NCBI GenBank assembly: GCA_023231005.1
Contig: JALNWG010000028.1
Coordinates: 1 to 31,398, forward strand
Length of the DNA stretch: 31,398 nucleotides
Reading direction: 5' to 3'
Source of the DNA: Bacteroidales bacterium
GTDB taxonomy: Bacteria; Bacteroidota; Bacteroidia; Bacteroidales; FEN-979
Part shown: one piece after another, positions 1 to 8,900 of the stretch
Position numbering within the stretch: position 1 is the first letter of the stretch
Layout: each line of letters starts with the position of its first letter
Notes under the pieces: generated by a model
Database searches by the model: none
Told to the model about the DNA's origin: nothing
The model's input: only the letters and a program-made list of their open reading frames with translations
Program-made: the position numbers and the translations under genes

Positions 1-2500
1 AAAAAGCCACAGCCGAAGTGGTGGCATTGTGACATAATACCTGGTTCCCCACCGAATTAACGGTTGGAATGGGGTTCACGGTGATGGTGAACGATGTTGA
101 AGTACCGGTGCAGGTTACCGCGGTGTTTGTAAATGTTGGAGTAACAACGATGGTTGCTGTAATCGGGATAGTTCCGGTGTTGGCTGCGGTAAATGCGGCA
201 ATATCGCCAGTTCCGCTGGCAGCAAGACCGATTGTGGGATCTGAATTGGTCCAGTTGAATACAGTACCCGGCACATTGCCCGAAAAAACCACCGCCGAAG
301 TGGTGGCATTGTGACATAATACCTGGTTCCCCACCGAATTGACAGTTGGGGTTGGATTTATTGTGATGGTATAGGTAAGATGAGTTCCCTCACAACTGTT
401 GGCAGTAGGAGTGATTTCAATGGTTGCAGTAACTGGAACTGTCCCGGTGTTGGATGCAGTAAAAGAAGCAATGTCGCCTGTTCCGCTGGCTGGCAATCCG
501 ATGGAAGGATCAGAATTAGTCCATGCAAAGGTTGTTCCACCAACAGGGCTGGTGACTGAAGTCGCCGGGACAACTGTGCCATTGCAGAAAGTTTGATTGG
601 TAATTGGAACAACGGTTGCCGTAGGATTGACGGTGATGGTATAGGTAAGATGAGTTCCCTCACAATTGTTGGCAGTAGGAACAATTTCGATGGTGGCGAT
701 AACCGGGGCGATTCCATTATTGGTGGCAGTAAATCCAGAGATGTCGCCTATTCCGCTGGCTGGCAATCCGATAGAAGGATCAGAATTAGTCCAGGCAAAG
801 GTTGTTCCACCAACAGGGCTGGTGACTGGAGTCGCCGGGACAACTGTGCCATTGCAGAAAGTTTGATCGGTAATTGGAGCAATGGTTGCCGTAGGATGAA
901 CAGTAACAAGGTAGGTGATTGGAACTCCAGAACAGTCTCCGATTTTTGGGGTAATGGTGTAGGTTGCCACGGCATCAATGGTTCCGGTATTGACGATTTG
1001 ATCATTGATCAATGTCCCTGACTGATTGGTTGGATTGTTGGTAATAGTAGCAGTTCCTGTGGTTACAACGCTGGTCCAGGTGGCAGATGCACCGGTTTGA
1101 GAAAAATCCATGGAGATGTTTGCATTTTCTTCGGAACATATTTCTTTTCCGGTTGTCAGATTGGTGATGGTAGGAGGTGGACCGACATTAATGGTTTGGG
1201 TGAAGGTACCCACACAGCCATCCAGGGAATGGGATTCAACCGTTACTTCATGTGGGCCAAGGGTAAAAGTATGGGTAATCGTTGGATTGGTGGTCAGATC
1301 TCCGAAGGGATCTGTTGCTTCAAATTTCCATCTCCTGTTAACGATTGGCTGAGAAGGGTTTGTAGTGGTTGAAATATCAGTAAATGAGCTTGGGTTCCCA
1401 ACGCAATTGACAACTGAAGTAAAACCAGGAATAACAGTGGTAAAAGTTATTGTTGTCATAACCTGTTTCACGGTACAATTATTATAAAAAGAAACGAGGT
1501 CAAGTCTATATTTATCCCCGGAATTTGCATTATAAATAGTATACGGATTTCCAACATAAACAGTTGAATTTGGTCCAATTGGTCCTATCCATGTATATGT
1601 TGCAAATCCCGGTGGACCATTTAAAACGACAGTACTTTGCCCTGAACAACCCGACATGGAAACAGACATTTGTTCACAAACAGCAGATATATAAGCATAA
1701 CCCGTGTGTGCAGACCAAGGACAACCATGAACAGTAAAAACAACATCCAATAGTTGCCCTGTTTCTATGGGAGGATTTAATTGCGATAAGTCTAACCCAA
1801 TGGTACTCCAATCTTTCCATAAATAATTATTAGGTCCTGTATTCCAAATAGTTACACCGTCTCCTGGGTAAAGGTCAAAAGACCCACAAACTGGATCAAT
1901 TACAGCTTGAGTTAGATGATCAATTATTTTAATTGTAAACCTGGGTTTTGTATTCGTGTCATTATGACCGTTACCATTAGGATCTGCTAAAACAACAGCA
2001 CTTCGATAAATAAAAAAGCTATTGTTGGGATCATAGGTAATTGGATAAATGAGTTGGTCAACAAAGCCTGCTCCGCCACTACATGTTCTATTTCCAATCA
2101 ATGCTGAATGTTGATCACCTGGGAATACCTTATTTAATGCGGTAATGCAAGGGTCCATTCCAGGGCTTTCAATTAAAAAATGTCCGCCGTTGGGAATGTT
2201 CGTCCAGTCGTATATTCCAGGTTGAGGACATGGGGGGGCGTATGTACCCTCAACCCAGGGCCCATAGCATCCATTCCAGTTGTCAAAGGTTCCATTGCCA
2301 AAATTGGAATTCGGACAGGTGGTGGTACCTTGATCTGTCGGTCCTGGAATTTCAATATGAGGTATAACGGATTTCAATACACTTTTTACGGTATCATTTG
2401 TCTGTCCTACAGCAGGTATTGTATGTAATGAAATACTGATAAAAAGGAAGGATAATAGTGAGTAAAAAGAAAAGTGAAGAAAGGGAACGTGTTTTTTCAT
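1..2500 (-). CDS. Giant secreted PKD/Ig-like repeat protein (N-terminal 833 residues, runs off the left edge)
   Basis: The frame opens at an ATG at 2500 and stays open to base 1, so the 3' end lies outside the window. The N-terminus (MKKHVPFLHF...) is a signal peptide with a hydrophobic core, likely cleaved after VGQ near residue 32. Residues about 55-250 (NSNFGNGTFDNWNGC onward, later FIYRSAVVLADP) resemble the jelly-roll, carbohydrate-binding-like domains at the start of many Bacteroidetes surface proteins. A PKD-like domain lies near residues 375-440 (RRWKFEATDPFGD, then THTF and GPHEVTVE). From about 445 on there are Ig-like modules of 90-94 residues, several highly similar, each with a Cys near its start (TFCNGT or VLCHNA), a WTNSDP motif and a closing YTITVNP-type strand. 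Export and an adhesive or structural surface role are inferred from composition; no catalytic motif is seen. The missing C-terminus may carry the FISUMP end found in its neighbours. It follows the gene at 2641-5886 after 140 bp. Confidence 0.88.
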   Translation of the reverse strand, partial: MKKHVPFLHFSFYSLLSFLFISISLHTIPAVGQTNDTVKSVLKSVIPHIEIPGPTDQGTTTCPNSNFGNGTFDNWNGCYGPWVEGTYAPPCPQPGIYDWTNIPNGGHFLIESPGMDPCITALNKVFPGDQHSALIGNRTCSGGAGFVDQLIYPITYDPNNSFFIYRSAVVLADPNGNGHNDTNTKPRFTIKIIDHLTQAVIDPVCGSFDLYPGDGVTIWNTGPNNYLWKDWSTIGLDLSQLNPPIETGQLLDVVFTVHGCPWSAHTGYAYISAVCEQMSVSMSGCSGQSTVVLNGPPGFATYTWIGPIGPNSTVYVGNPYTIYNANSGDKYRLDLVSFYNNCTVKQVMTTITFTTVIPGFTSVVNCVGNPSSFTDISTTTNPSQPIVNRRWKFEATDPFGDLTTNPTITHTFTLGPHEVTVESHSLDGCVGTFTQTINVGPPPTITNLTTGKEICSEENANISMDFSQTGASATWTSVVTTGTATITNNPTNQSGTLINDQIVNTGTIDAVATYTITPKIGDCSGVPITYLVTVHPTATIAPITDQTFCNGTVVPATPVTSPVGGTTFAWTNSDPSIGLPASGIGDISGFTATNNGIAPVIATIEIVPTANNCEGTHLTYTITVNPTATVVPITNQTFCNGTVVPATSVTSPVGGTTFAWTNSDPSIGLPASGTGDIASFTASNTGTVPVTATIEITPTANSCEGTHLTYTITINPTPTVNSVGNQVLCHNATTSAVVFSGNVPGTVFNWTNSDPTIGLAASGTGDIAAFTAANTGTIPITATIVVTPTFTNTAVTCTGTSTSFTITVNPIPTVNSVGNQVLCHNATTSAVAF
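12..340 (-). repeat. 282-bp period coding repeat, second copy cut by window edge
   Basis: Bases 12-58 and 294-340 are identical over 47 nt, and the similarity continues beyond, giving a period of 282 bp (94 codons). The encoded module starts TVNSVGNQVLCHNATTSAV and carries FNWTNSDPTIGL. Only the beginning of the next copy is in the window, so the number of further copies cannot be read. Confidence 0.8.
365..904 (-). repeat. Two tandem 270-bp coding repeats (Ig-like modules)
   Basis: Bases 365-634 and 635-904 are near-copies with a period of 270 bp (90 codons), differing at scattered positions. Each encodes one Ig-like module with the motifs TFCNGTVVPAT, FAWTNSDPSIGLPASG and CEGTHLTYTI. The period is a multiple of three, so gain or loss of a unit keeps the frame. 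They are internal to the large open frame and represent recent module duplication or gene conversion. Confidence 0.85.
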
Positions 2501-2640
2501 GGTCAGAGATAAAAATACGAATGAAACCGGATCGTAAAATTACAATTTTATTTATACCCTAACAATATGATCCTGAAATATTATGCATATTAACTACAAG
2601 ACAAGAAAGAAAGGACAAAAGTTGTCTCACTTGTCACTCG

Positions 2641-5600
2641 TCAATCTTTTACGCATCTCACCGGGAATGCATTGGACCGGGAAGACGAATAGGAAGCAAC
2701 ACTCATGGTGAAATTATTCATTCCATGGGAAACTGCCCGATCAGCGCCATCCCGAGTGGAAGTCCATAATAAGGCAGCCGTTAGACTTGCGGGCAATGGC
2801 TGATTCGATGGATAAAAGCTTTCCACTTGGTTAAAATATATAATTCCGTCGAGTACTGTTTGAAACGGAAATGCTTTGAGATATCCTCCGGCTAATGAAT
2901 TCTGTTGATTTGGAGGTGTGCTGATCAGTTGTATCCATTCTGCTTCTGTGGGTACATGCCAACCGGGTGGACAAATATCCTGGTAACCAAGGCCCGGTTC
3001 CTCAAACTGCATCAGCTCATCCCATTGGTAAAGCCCACCGTTATTAGTACATTGGGCTTCATCAGTGTGCATACAATATTTTTCTGATAAACAATTATCC
3101 GTTTGCGGAATATCTTTCCCTGTCATAGTGCCGAAATTCAGATTTTTTGACATCCAGCATTTTGACGAAGCACCGCTTCCAATCAGATAGGTGGTATAAA
3201 CCATATTGTCTCTGACATCGGTGAGCGATGTGATCCCGCATTGTCCGAATACCGGAGGGTTTTTTACAAGGATAGTCAAAGTAGCTGTATTTTCACACAG
3301 GTGCTGATTGGTATATGTGTAGGTAATTGTTTTGATGCCCGAACCACCTGAGTTTTTGGGATTAAAGGTGACTTTGTCGGAAGGGTCAATGCCCGCTCCT
3401 GAATATACCCCACCAAGTGGCAATCCCCATTTCATCCTAATCAATCGGCCTGAGGTGGTAGTGATGATATCTTCACAAAGTTTCACTGTAACTATTGGCT
3501 TTGGCTGGATGGTGACATTTAGTATTTGCCCGGGGCCATCTCCGCAACTGTTATGCCCCTTTACATGAATGGCAGCAGCACCAGAATAAGCTGCATCCCA
3601 GGTGATGGTTGCTTCATTATGAGCAGTGGGATTAATATTGATGGATGCAGCATTTGAGGGTGTTACACTCCATAAATAATCATCAGCATTTTGGATGGGA
3701 TTGATGGAATAGAGGGTGGATTGATTTTGGCAAACTTCAGGGAACGAGGGTGATATAGCACCAGCAGGGGAAGGGAGTGGAATGATTTGAATTGGTTTTG
3801 ATGTTTGAGCAGCACATCCTTCCAGTGTAATATATTGATAGGTGATTTGGTGTGTCCCTGGTCCGGCAACTGATGGATCCAGAATATTTGCTACAATTCC
3901 GTCTCCCGAATAGTCCCCTCCCGGAGGAGTTCCATTGGTAAGTAGGAATGGAGGGGTGTTAAAGCATACATCGGTAAAATCAGCCAGATTAACTGAAGGT
4001 AAGGGATTTACATTGATGGTTTGAGTGGCGATATTGGTACAGATGGCGGGGGGAGGCGTTGAATAAGTATAGGTGATCGTGTGAGGTCCGGGAGTGGCTG
4101 TTTGAGGATTAAAAGTGGTGATGGGGATTCCGTTTTCCGTATATGTTCCTCCTGAAGGGGAACCGCCGGTGAGTGTAAATGCAGGATCACTAGTACATTT
4201 GTTTAATAAGGAGGGGGTGATGGTAACAGCCGGAGCAGGAACAATGGTTATGGAAAATGGGGGAGAGGGTGTTAACCCAGCCCCACAATTGCTATTATTG
4301 CCGATAACTGTCAATGTTCCGGATGTAGCACTGGGACCAAAATCGATCGTTACGGAAGGACCGCTTCCATGAACGACATAGTCTCCTCCGGTATAAGTCC
4401 AGATATACGTGGTCGAATTCGGATCCGGAGTCACAGAAAAAGCTTTCCCTAAAGCACCGGCACAAAATGCATTTTCCAGTCCGGTAATTGCACCCAGTGG
4501 CTGAGGAGATCTTTTTTCTATAAAAGGATCTGCTGCCACAGATGAAGAACTGGCAGCATACCACCAGGTATTGATCGTGTTATAATCGCCAATGCTTGTA
4601 GGCCAGGTATGACATCCCGTGGTCGGCAAAACAAATGAACAGCCACCTACCGGAGATTGCCCTCCATTGGGAATAAGTTGATCATCCCACTCTAATGGCG
4701 GGTCAGGAGTGCCTGGTGGCTTGGGACGGATCAGCTCAACAATAAATCCATTCGGGTTGTTTTCAACATCGTAAATTGGCAGATTGGTGAGTCCGTTCAT
4801 ATACGTTACAGAAACAGGAAAACTTGTCCCATCAACTACAGGTTGACCTAATCCATTAAGACCATTCCAGGGAATAAGATTGGGTGCCGTTTCAACAACA
4901 TCCCATGGAATTTCAACATCAATGGGCTGTGCTCCCGTGGTTGGGTCAATATCCAAAAGAAGAAGTACTTTGCCTGGTTTGGTAACATTAATGGTAAATA
5001 ACCCGCTGCCGTCGCAGCTTGATTGTAATCCGATCGGAGGAACAATTGCCCCCAATTGTCCGGTCGGGAATGTATAGGTGGGGTTATTCAAATCGTTATT
5101 GGGATCATTAAGAAATATTTTATATTGTGGAGAATAATATTTTCCGGTTTTGGATCTTCTGTTGGTCAACCAATCGATACTGGTTGGGTCTGTCCCGTTT
5201 TGGTTGCAAAAAACCGTAAACACATAAGGATCCATACTGTTAAAATTGATGGAGGTTACAATTCCATCGTCGGCATAAACATAAAGCTTTCCCAAAAATG
5301 AGTTGCCGTAATTATCCGAAGTAAATTGCCACCCCTTTGACCAGACCCTGCCTGGTATTGCAACATTTGAGGAATTGGAAACCGTGATATCGAAGTATTT
5401 GAACTTACAACGATCTCCTCCGGCATACCGGAATTCGAAATAATAATCTCCTTGTAAATTGGCAATCAGTGATTTTGCGTTATATCCACTGGAACCGGTT
5501 ATCTGGAGTGGGCCAGCTACAGCCTGATTGAATGAACTGATATAGCCCTGACCGCTCGTGGGTAAAAGCGCTTCTGATACAATAATAGCGCCCGAAGGAT

Positions 5601-5886
5601 CCTTGATGCGGTAATAAACATCGGGAATGATCATATTATAGGAACTCAACCTATCCCCAAATCCATAATATATAACTTCCCCGGGATTGGAAATCCTCAC
5701 ATGCAGTCGGTAGGGCTCTGTTTTGTCATATAGTCCGAAATCGCTGAAGGAAGGCATGATTTGTAATTTGCCATGCCCGCCATCTGTCATTAATATCTGA
5801 GCAGTTCCTTCACTATGTGACCTAAACGAACAAAAAATAAAGAAGACGATAACCAGACCAGATAATCGCACGTAATTCACTTTCAA
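2641..5886 (-). CDS. Secreted Ig/PKD-repeat protein with C-terminal FISUMP domain (about 1081 aa)
   Basis: Likely an exported surface protein. No ATG begins this frame. GTG at 5940, TTG at 5886 and GTG at 5880 are possible; I chose TTG 5886 because MKVNYVRL then aligns with MDLKYTRL of the upstream paralogue, and both continue into a hydrophobic signal peptide ending near SEGT. Residues about 30-430 are a region shared with that paralogue: a beta-rich part, an IPWNGLNGLGQPVVDGT segment like the FlgD-type Ig fold, TYMNGLTNLPIYD, NPNGFIVELIRP, then CHTW and NTWWYAASSS. Several Ig/PKD-like modules follow, then a GLPLG module, then FISUMP (about residues 880-1081; motifs CWMSKNLNFG, QTDNC, YQWDELMQ, CPPGWHVPTEAEW, LLWTSTRDG, FPVRCVKD at the extreme end). 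No T9SS-type C-terminal domain is seen. The start lies about 35 bp after the upstream stop, so the two are probably co-transcribed. The precise role is unknown. Confidence 0.88.
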   Translation of the reverse strand: MKVNYVRLSGLVIVFFIFCSFRSHSEGTAQILMTDGGHGKLQIMPSFSDFGLYDKTEPYRLHVRISNPGEVIYYGFGDRLSSYNMIIPDVYYRIKDPSGAIIVSEALLPTSGQGYISSFNQAVAGPLQITGSSGYNAKSLIANLQGDYYFEFRYAGGDRCKFKYFDITVSNSSNVAIPGRVWSKGWQFTSDNYGNSFLGKLYVYADDGIVTSINFNSMDPYVFTVFCNQNGTDPTSIDWLTNRRSKTGKYYSPQYKIFLNDPNNDLNNPTYTFPTGQLGAIVPPIGLQSSCDGSGLFTINVTKPGKVLLLLDIDPTTGAQPIDVEIPWDVVETAPNLIPWNGLNGLGQPVVDGTSFPVSVTYMNGLTNLPIYDVENNPNGFIVELIRPKPPGTPDPPLEWDDQLIPNGGQSPVGGCSFVLPTTGCHTWPTSIGDYNTINTWWYAASSSSVAADPFIEKRSPQPLGAITGLENAFCAGALGKAFSVTPDPNSTTYIWTYTGGDYVVHGSGPSVTIDFGPSATSGTLTVIGNNSNCGAGLTPSPPFSITIVPAPAVTITPSLLNKCTSDPAFTLTGGSPSGGTYTENGIPITTFNPQTATPGPHTITYTYSTPPPAICTNIATQTINVNPLPSVNLADFTDVCFNTPPFLLTNGTPPGGDYSGDGIVANILDPSVAGPGTHQITYQYITLEGCAAQTSKPIQIIPLPSPAGAISPSFPEVCQNQSTLYSINPIQNADDYLWSVTPSNAASININPTAHNEATITWDAAYSGAAAIHVKGHNSCGDGPGQILNVTIQPKPIVTVKLCEDIITTTSGRLIRMKWGLPLGGVYSGAGIDPSDKVTFNPKNSGGSGIKTITYTYTNQHLCENTATLTILVKNPPVFGQCGITSLTDVRDNMVYTTYLIGSGASSKCWMSKNLNFGTMTGKDIPQTDNCLSEKYCMHTDEAQCTNNGGLYQWDELMQFEEPGLGYQDICPPGWHVPTEAEWIQLISTPPNQQNSLAGGYLKAFPFQTVLDGIIYFNQVESFYPSNQPLPASLTAALLWTSTRDGADRAVSHGMNNFTMSVASYSSSRSNAFPVRCVKD

Positions 5887-5921
5887 CTTTTCACTGTTAT
5901 TTATATAATTAATCGTAAATT

Positions 5922-8900
5922 TTATAGGTCTTTCACACACCTCACCGGGAATGCATCGGCTTTGGATCCTGCATAGATTGAAACGCTGGGATCCAGGTTA
6001 TTCAATCCACGGGTTACTGCTTTTTTAGCAGTGGCATCGTAGGTGGAAGTCCAGAAAAGTGAGGCTTTCACAGTAGTTTCCGAAAACGCTTCAGTATTAT
6101 TGAGATAAACAATACCGGCGGTTTTTGCTTTGAAAAGTGCGCTGGATGCATCATCGGTAAGGTATGAACCCGCAATTCCACTGCCGATATTACCGGATAC
6201 AAATTGGATCAGGGCATTCCACTCTGTTTCGTTTGGGACGTGCCAGCCTGGTGGACAGAACCCCTGGGCTTTGTCGGCACCATCATATTGCATCAGTTCA
6301 TCCCATTGATACAAACCGCCATAGAGGGAGCAGTCTGCATTGTCGGTAGAGAGACAATAGCGGTTAAAGATGCAGTCGTCGGTTTGTGGGGTGGTGAAAG
6401 AAATTGAAGTTCCATATCGTAAATTTTCCTGCATCCAGCATTTTCCGTTAATGTTGATGGTTTTATATGTTTTTGACGGGCTTTCGCGGGTATCTATGTA
6501 ATTTGTTCCACAAGTGAATCCGGCATTGGAGGAGAGTATCTGAACTGTTTCCTGATCGCTGGCAATACATCCGTCGTTATTGGTATAGGTGAAATATATC
6601 GTATGCGTTCCTACCCCAAGAGCTCCCGGATTGAAAGAGGTCACCGGGGTTCCGTCGAGCTGATCGATGGTGTATTTTCCACGGGGACCCAATGGCAATC
6701 CTCCTTTAAGCAGGAAAGGTTTGGCATTAAGGGTGGTTTGGAGGTCAAAGCAAGTATTTAACGAGACGACGGGTTTGGCTAAGATGGTAACCGGCAAAAG
6801 TGGACTGGAAGTGGCGCTGCAACCGGTTGTATTGTTGGTCCCCGATACCGAGATGGTGAAAACACCTGGAGATGTCCAAAATACCTGAATATCACTGGAA
6901 ACAGTACCTGGTGTAATTGTCCGTCCGGAAACCGGCAATATCGTCCATGTAAAAGTGGAACCTGCATCGGGAGGTACACTATAAGGATAGAGCGATGGAT
7001 AATCCTGGCAATAGGGCGTTGGAGGAGCAGTAATGGTAGTATTGGGCAGAGGATAAACTTCAATAGTAGTTGAAGCTCCCGGATCCAAACCAAAACAACC
7101 GATGCTGTTTTTATAGTTAACGTAAATGGTCTTTATCCCAGAAGATGCCCAATTAATGGTTACTGTATTGCTGGTTGAAGTTCCGCCATTAGTTACGGTA
7201 CCTCCGGAAGGGATGACCCAGGTATAATCGGACATTCCGGATTCGGTCGTGTAAACTGCCGATTGTCCCTGACAAATCCCGACGGGAGGATTGAAAGGGG
7301 TAAGGGTCGGAACGGGGCGATTGGTCAGCATAACATTGTAAATAGCGGAAGTGGATGAACAATTGGGTGTTAACAGCTGATCGGTTTCAGTGACCTGAAT
7401 TGTTGCCGGTCCTGCTGGCCCCCAGGTTACCGATATGGCATTGGTTCCCTGGCCGGTGAAACTGGTAGCTCCGGTCAGAGTCCAGTTGTATATATGACCG
7501 GTCACCAAAGGAACGCTGTAATTTACGCCGGGTTGATTCTCACATTCAGTATGTCCGCCACCAGGTCCGGTTCCTCCCGTAATGATAGGGATAACTGGCA
7601 ATGGATTGACGAGGATCGTTGAATTAGACACGCCCCCGGGGCAGGTAAAGGAACCTCCACCGGAATAGGATGGAGTGATCTGGTAGGTGACATGTCCCTG
7701 AACTGTTCCTGTTGCTGCAATAGCGGACTGAACCGGAATAAAATCCGTTGACCCATTGGTGATAAAATTCGCAACGCCGGATGAGCTACTCACATGCCAT
7801 TCATAGGTAACGGGACTCACATTGGCTGTAAAGTTAACTTGCTCACTGGGTGTTAGTGAACAAATAGCCTGGCTGGTGATGGAAGGTACAACCGTAGGGC
7901 TGGGACCGACATTCACGGTATAGATGTTCTGGTTTCCGGGGCAGCCAACTCCATTCGAGGTGAAGGTTGCAACAACCGAATAGTTGACATAGCCCGGAGT
8001 GAGTAAGGTGCTGACCAGATTTTCACCGGGGATTGAAGCACCGTTATTAGGAGTCACGAACCCCCCGATAAGTGGAGTAGGATTGTTGAGGTTGTCGAAG
8101 GCTTCTGCCGTCCAGTTATAAGTCACAGTGGGTGTGATTACGTTTGATCCAAGTGTTACTGGAATCATGGAATTTGCTCCGGAACAGACCTCCTGAGGGT
8201 TGGGAGGAGTGGCAGGAAAAACGACTGCTGGCCGTGGATTTACTTTGACAGTGTATGGATACGTTGGAGGATTGCTATTGCAACCGTTTGAAATAGGGGT
8301 AATGGTATAGACTACATCTTCAATATTTACGCCACTATTGTTAAACAATTGGTTCGAAATATCACCAAGACCAATGTTTCCGGGAATGGGAGGATTGGGC
8401 GTAATGGCAGCCGGAATATTTACTGTCCAGTTGAATGTGGTAGATAGTTCTGTTCCGGAAACGGTGGATGCAAATTGTACGTTTACCGGATTTCCACTAC
8501 AAACCGTTAATGGTGTGAGAGGGCTTGCAACCAGATTTGGCAGTGGATTAACAGTAATATTTGTCAATTCAGAAGGAGCGGCTGGTTGGCAGTTAAAACC
8601 ATCGGTATAAGTAACTTTCACAGTTTTTAGTCCGGAAGTCGGCCAGGTCACCGTAATCTGATTCGTGTTTCCTCCACTTACAATGCCATCGGGTAAAGCA
8701 TCCCAGGTATAGCCTGTCATCCCTGGCTCTGTGGAATATGTGATCGGTGCATTGACACAAACAGGGATGGCTTGGGGTGTGATGGTTGGAATGGGCAAGG
8801 GGGTAACAGTAATGTAGAAAATGGTAGAGCTTCCGGCACAGGAGTTCAGGTTTGGTGTGACAACATAAATTACAATACCCGCTTGACTTTCACCAGTAAT

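Noticed and set aside
1..904. Possible CRISPR-like or intergenic repeat array
   Set aside because: The periods are 270 and 282 bp, with no short repeat-spacer pattern, and they are in-frame coding modules.
593..1021. 142-codon plus-strand frame inside the left surface-protein gene
   Set aside because: Low-complexity antisense of the repeated Ig modules; the minus-strand frame gives a sensible protein from signal peptide to edge.
2614..2626. Small inverted repeat GACAAAAGTTGTC after the 2641-5886 gene as a terminator
   Set aside because: Only a 5-bp stem and no U-rich tail on the transcribed strand; too weak to call.
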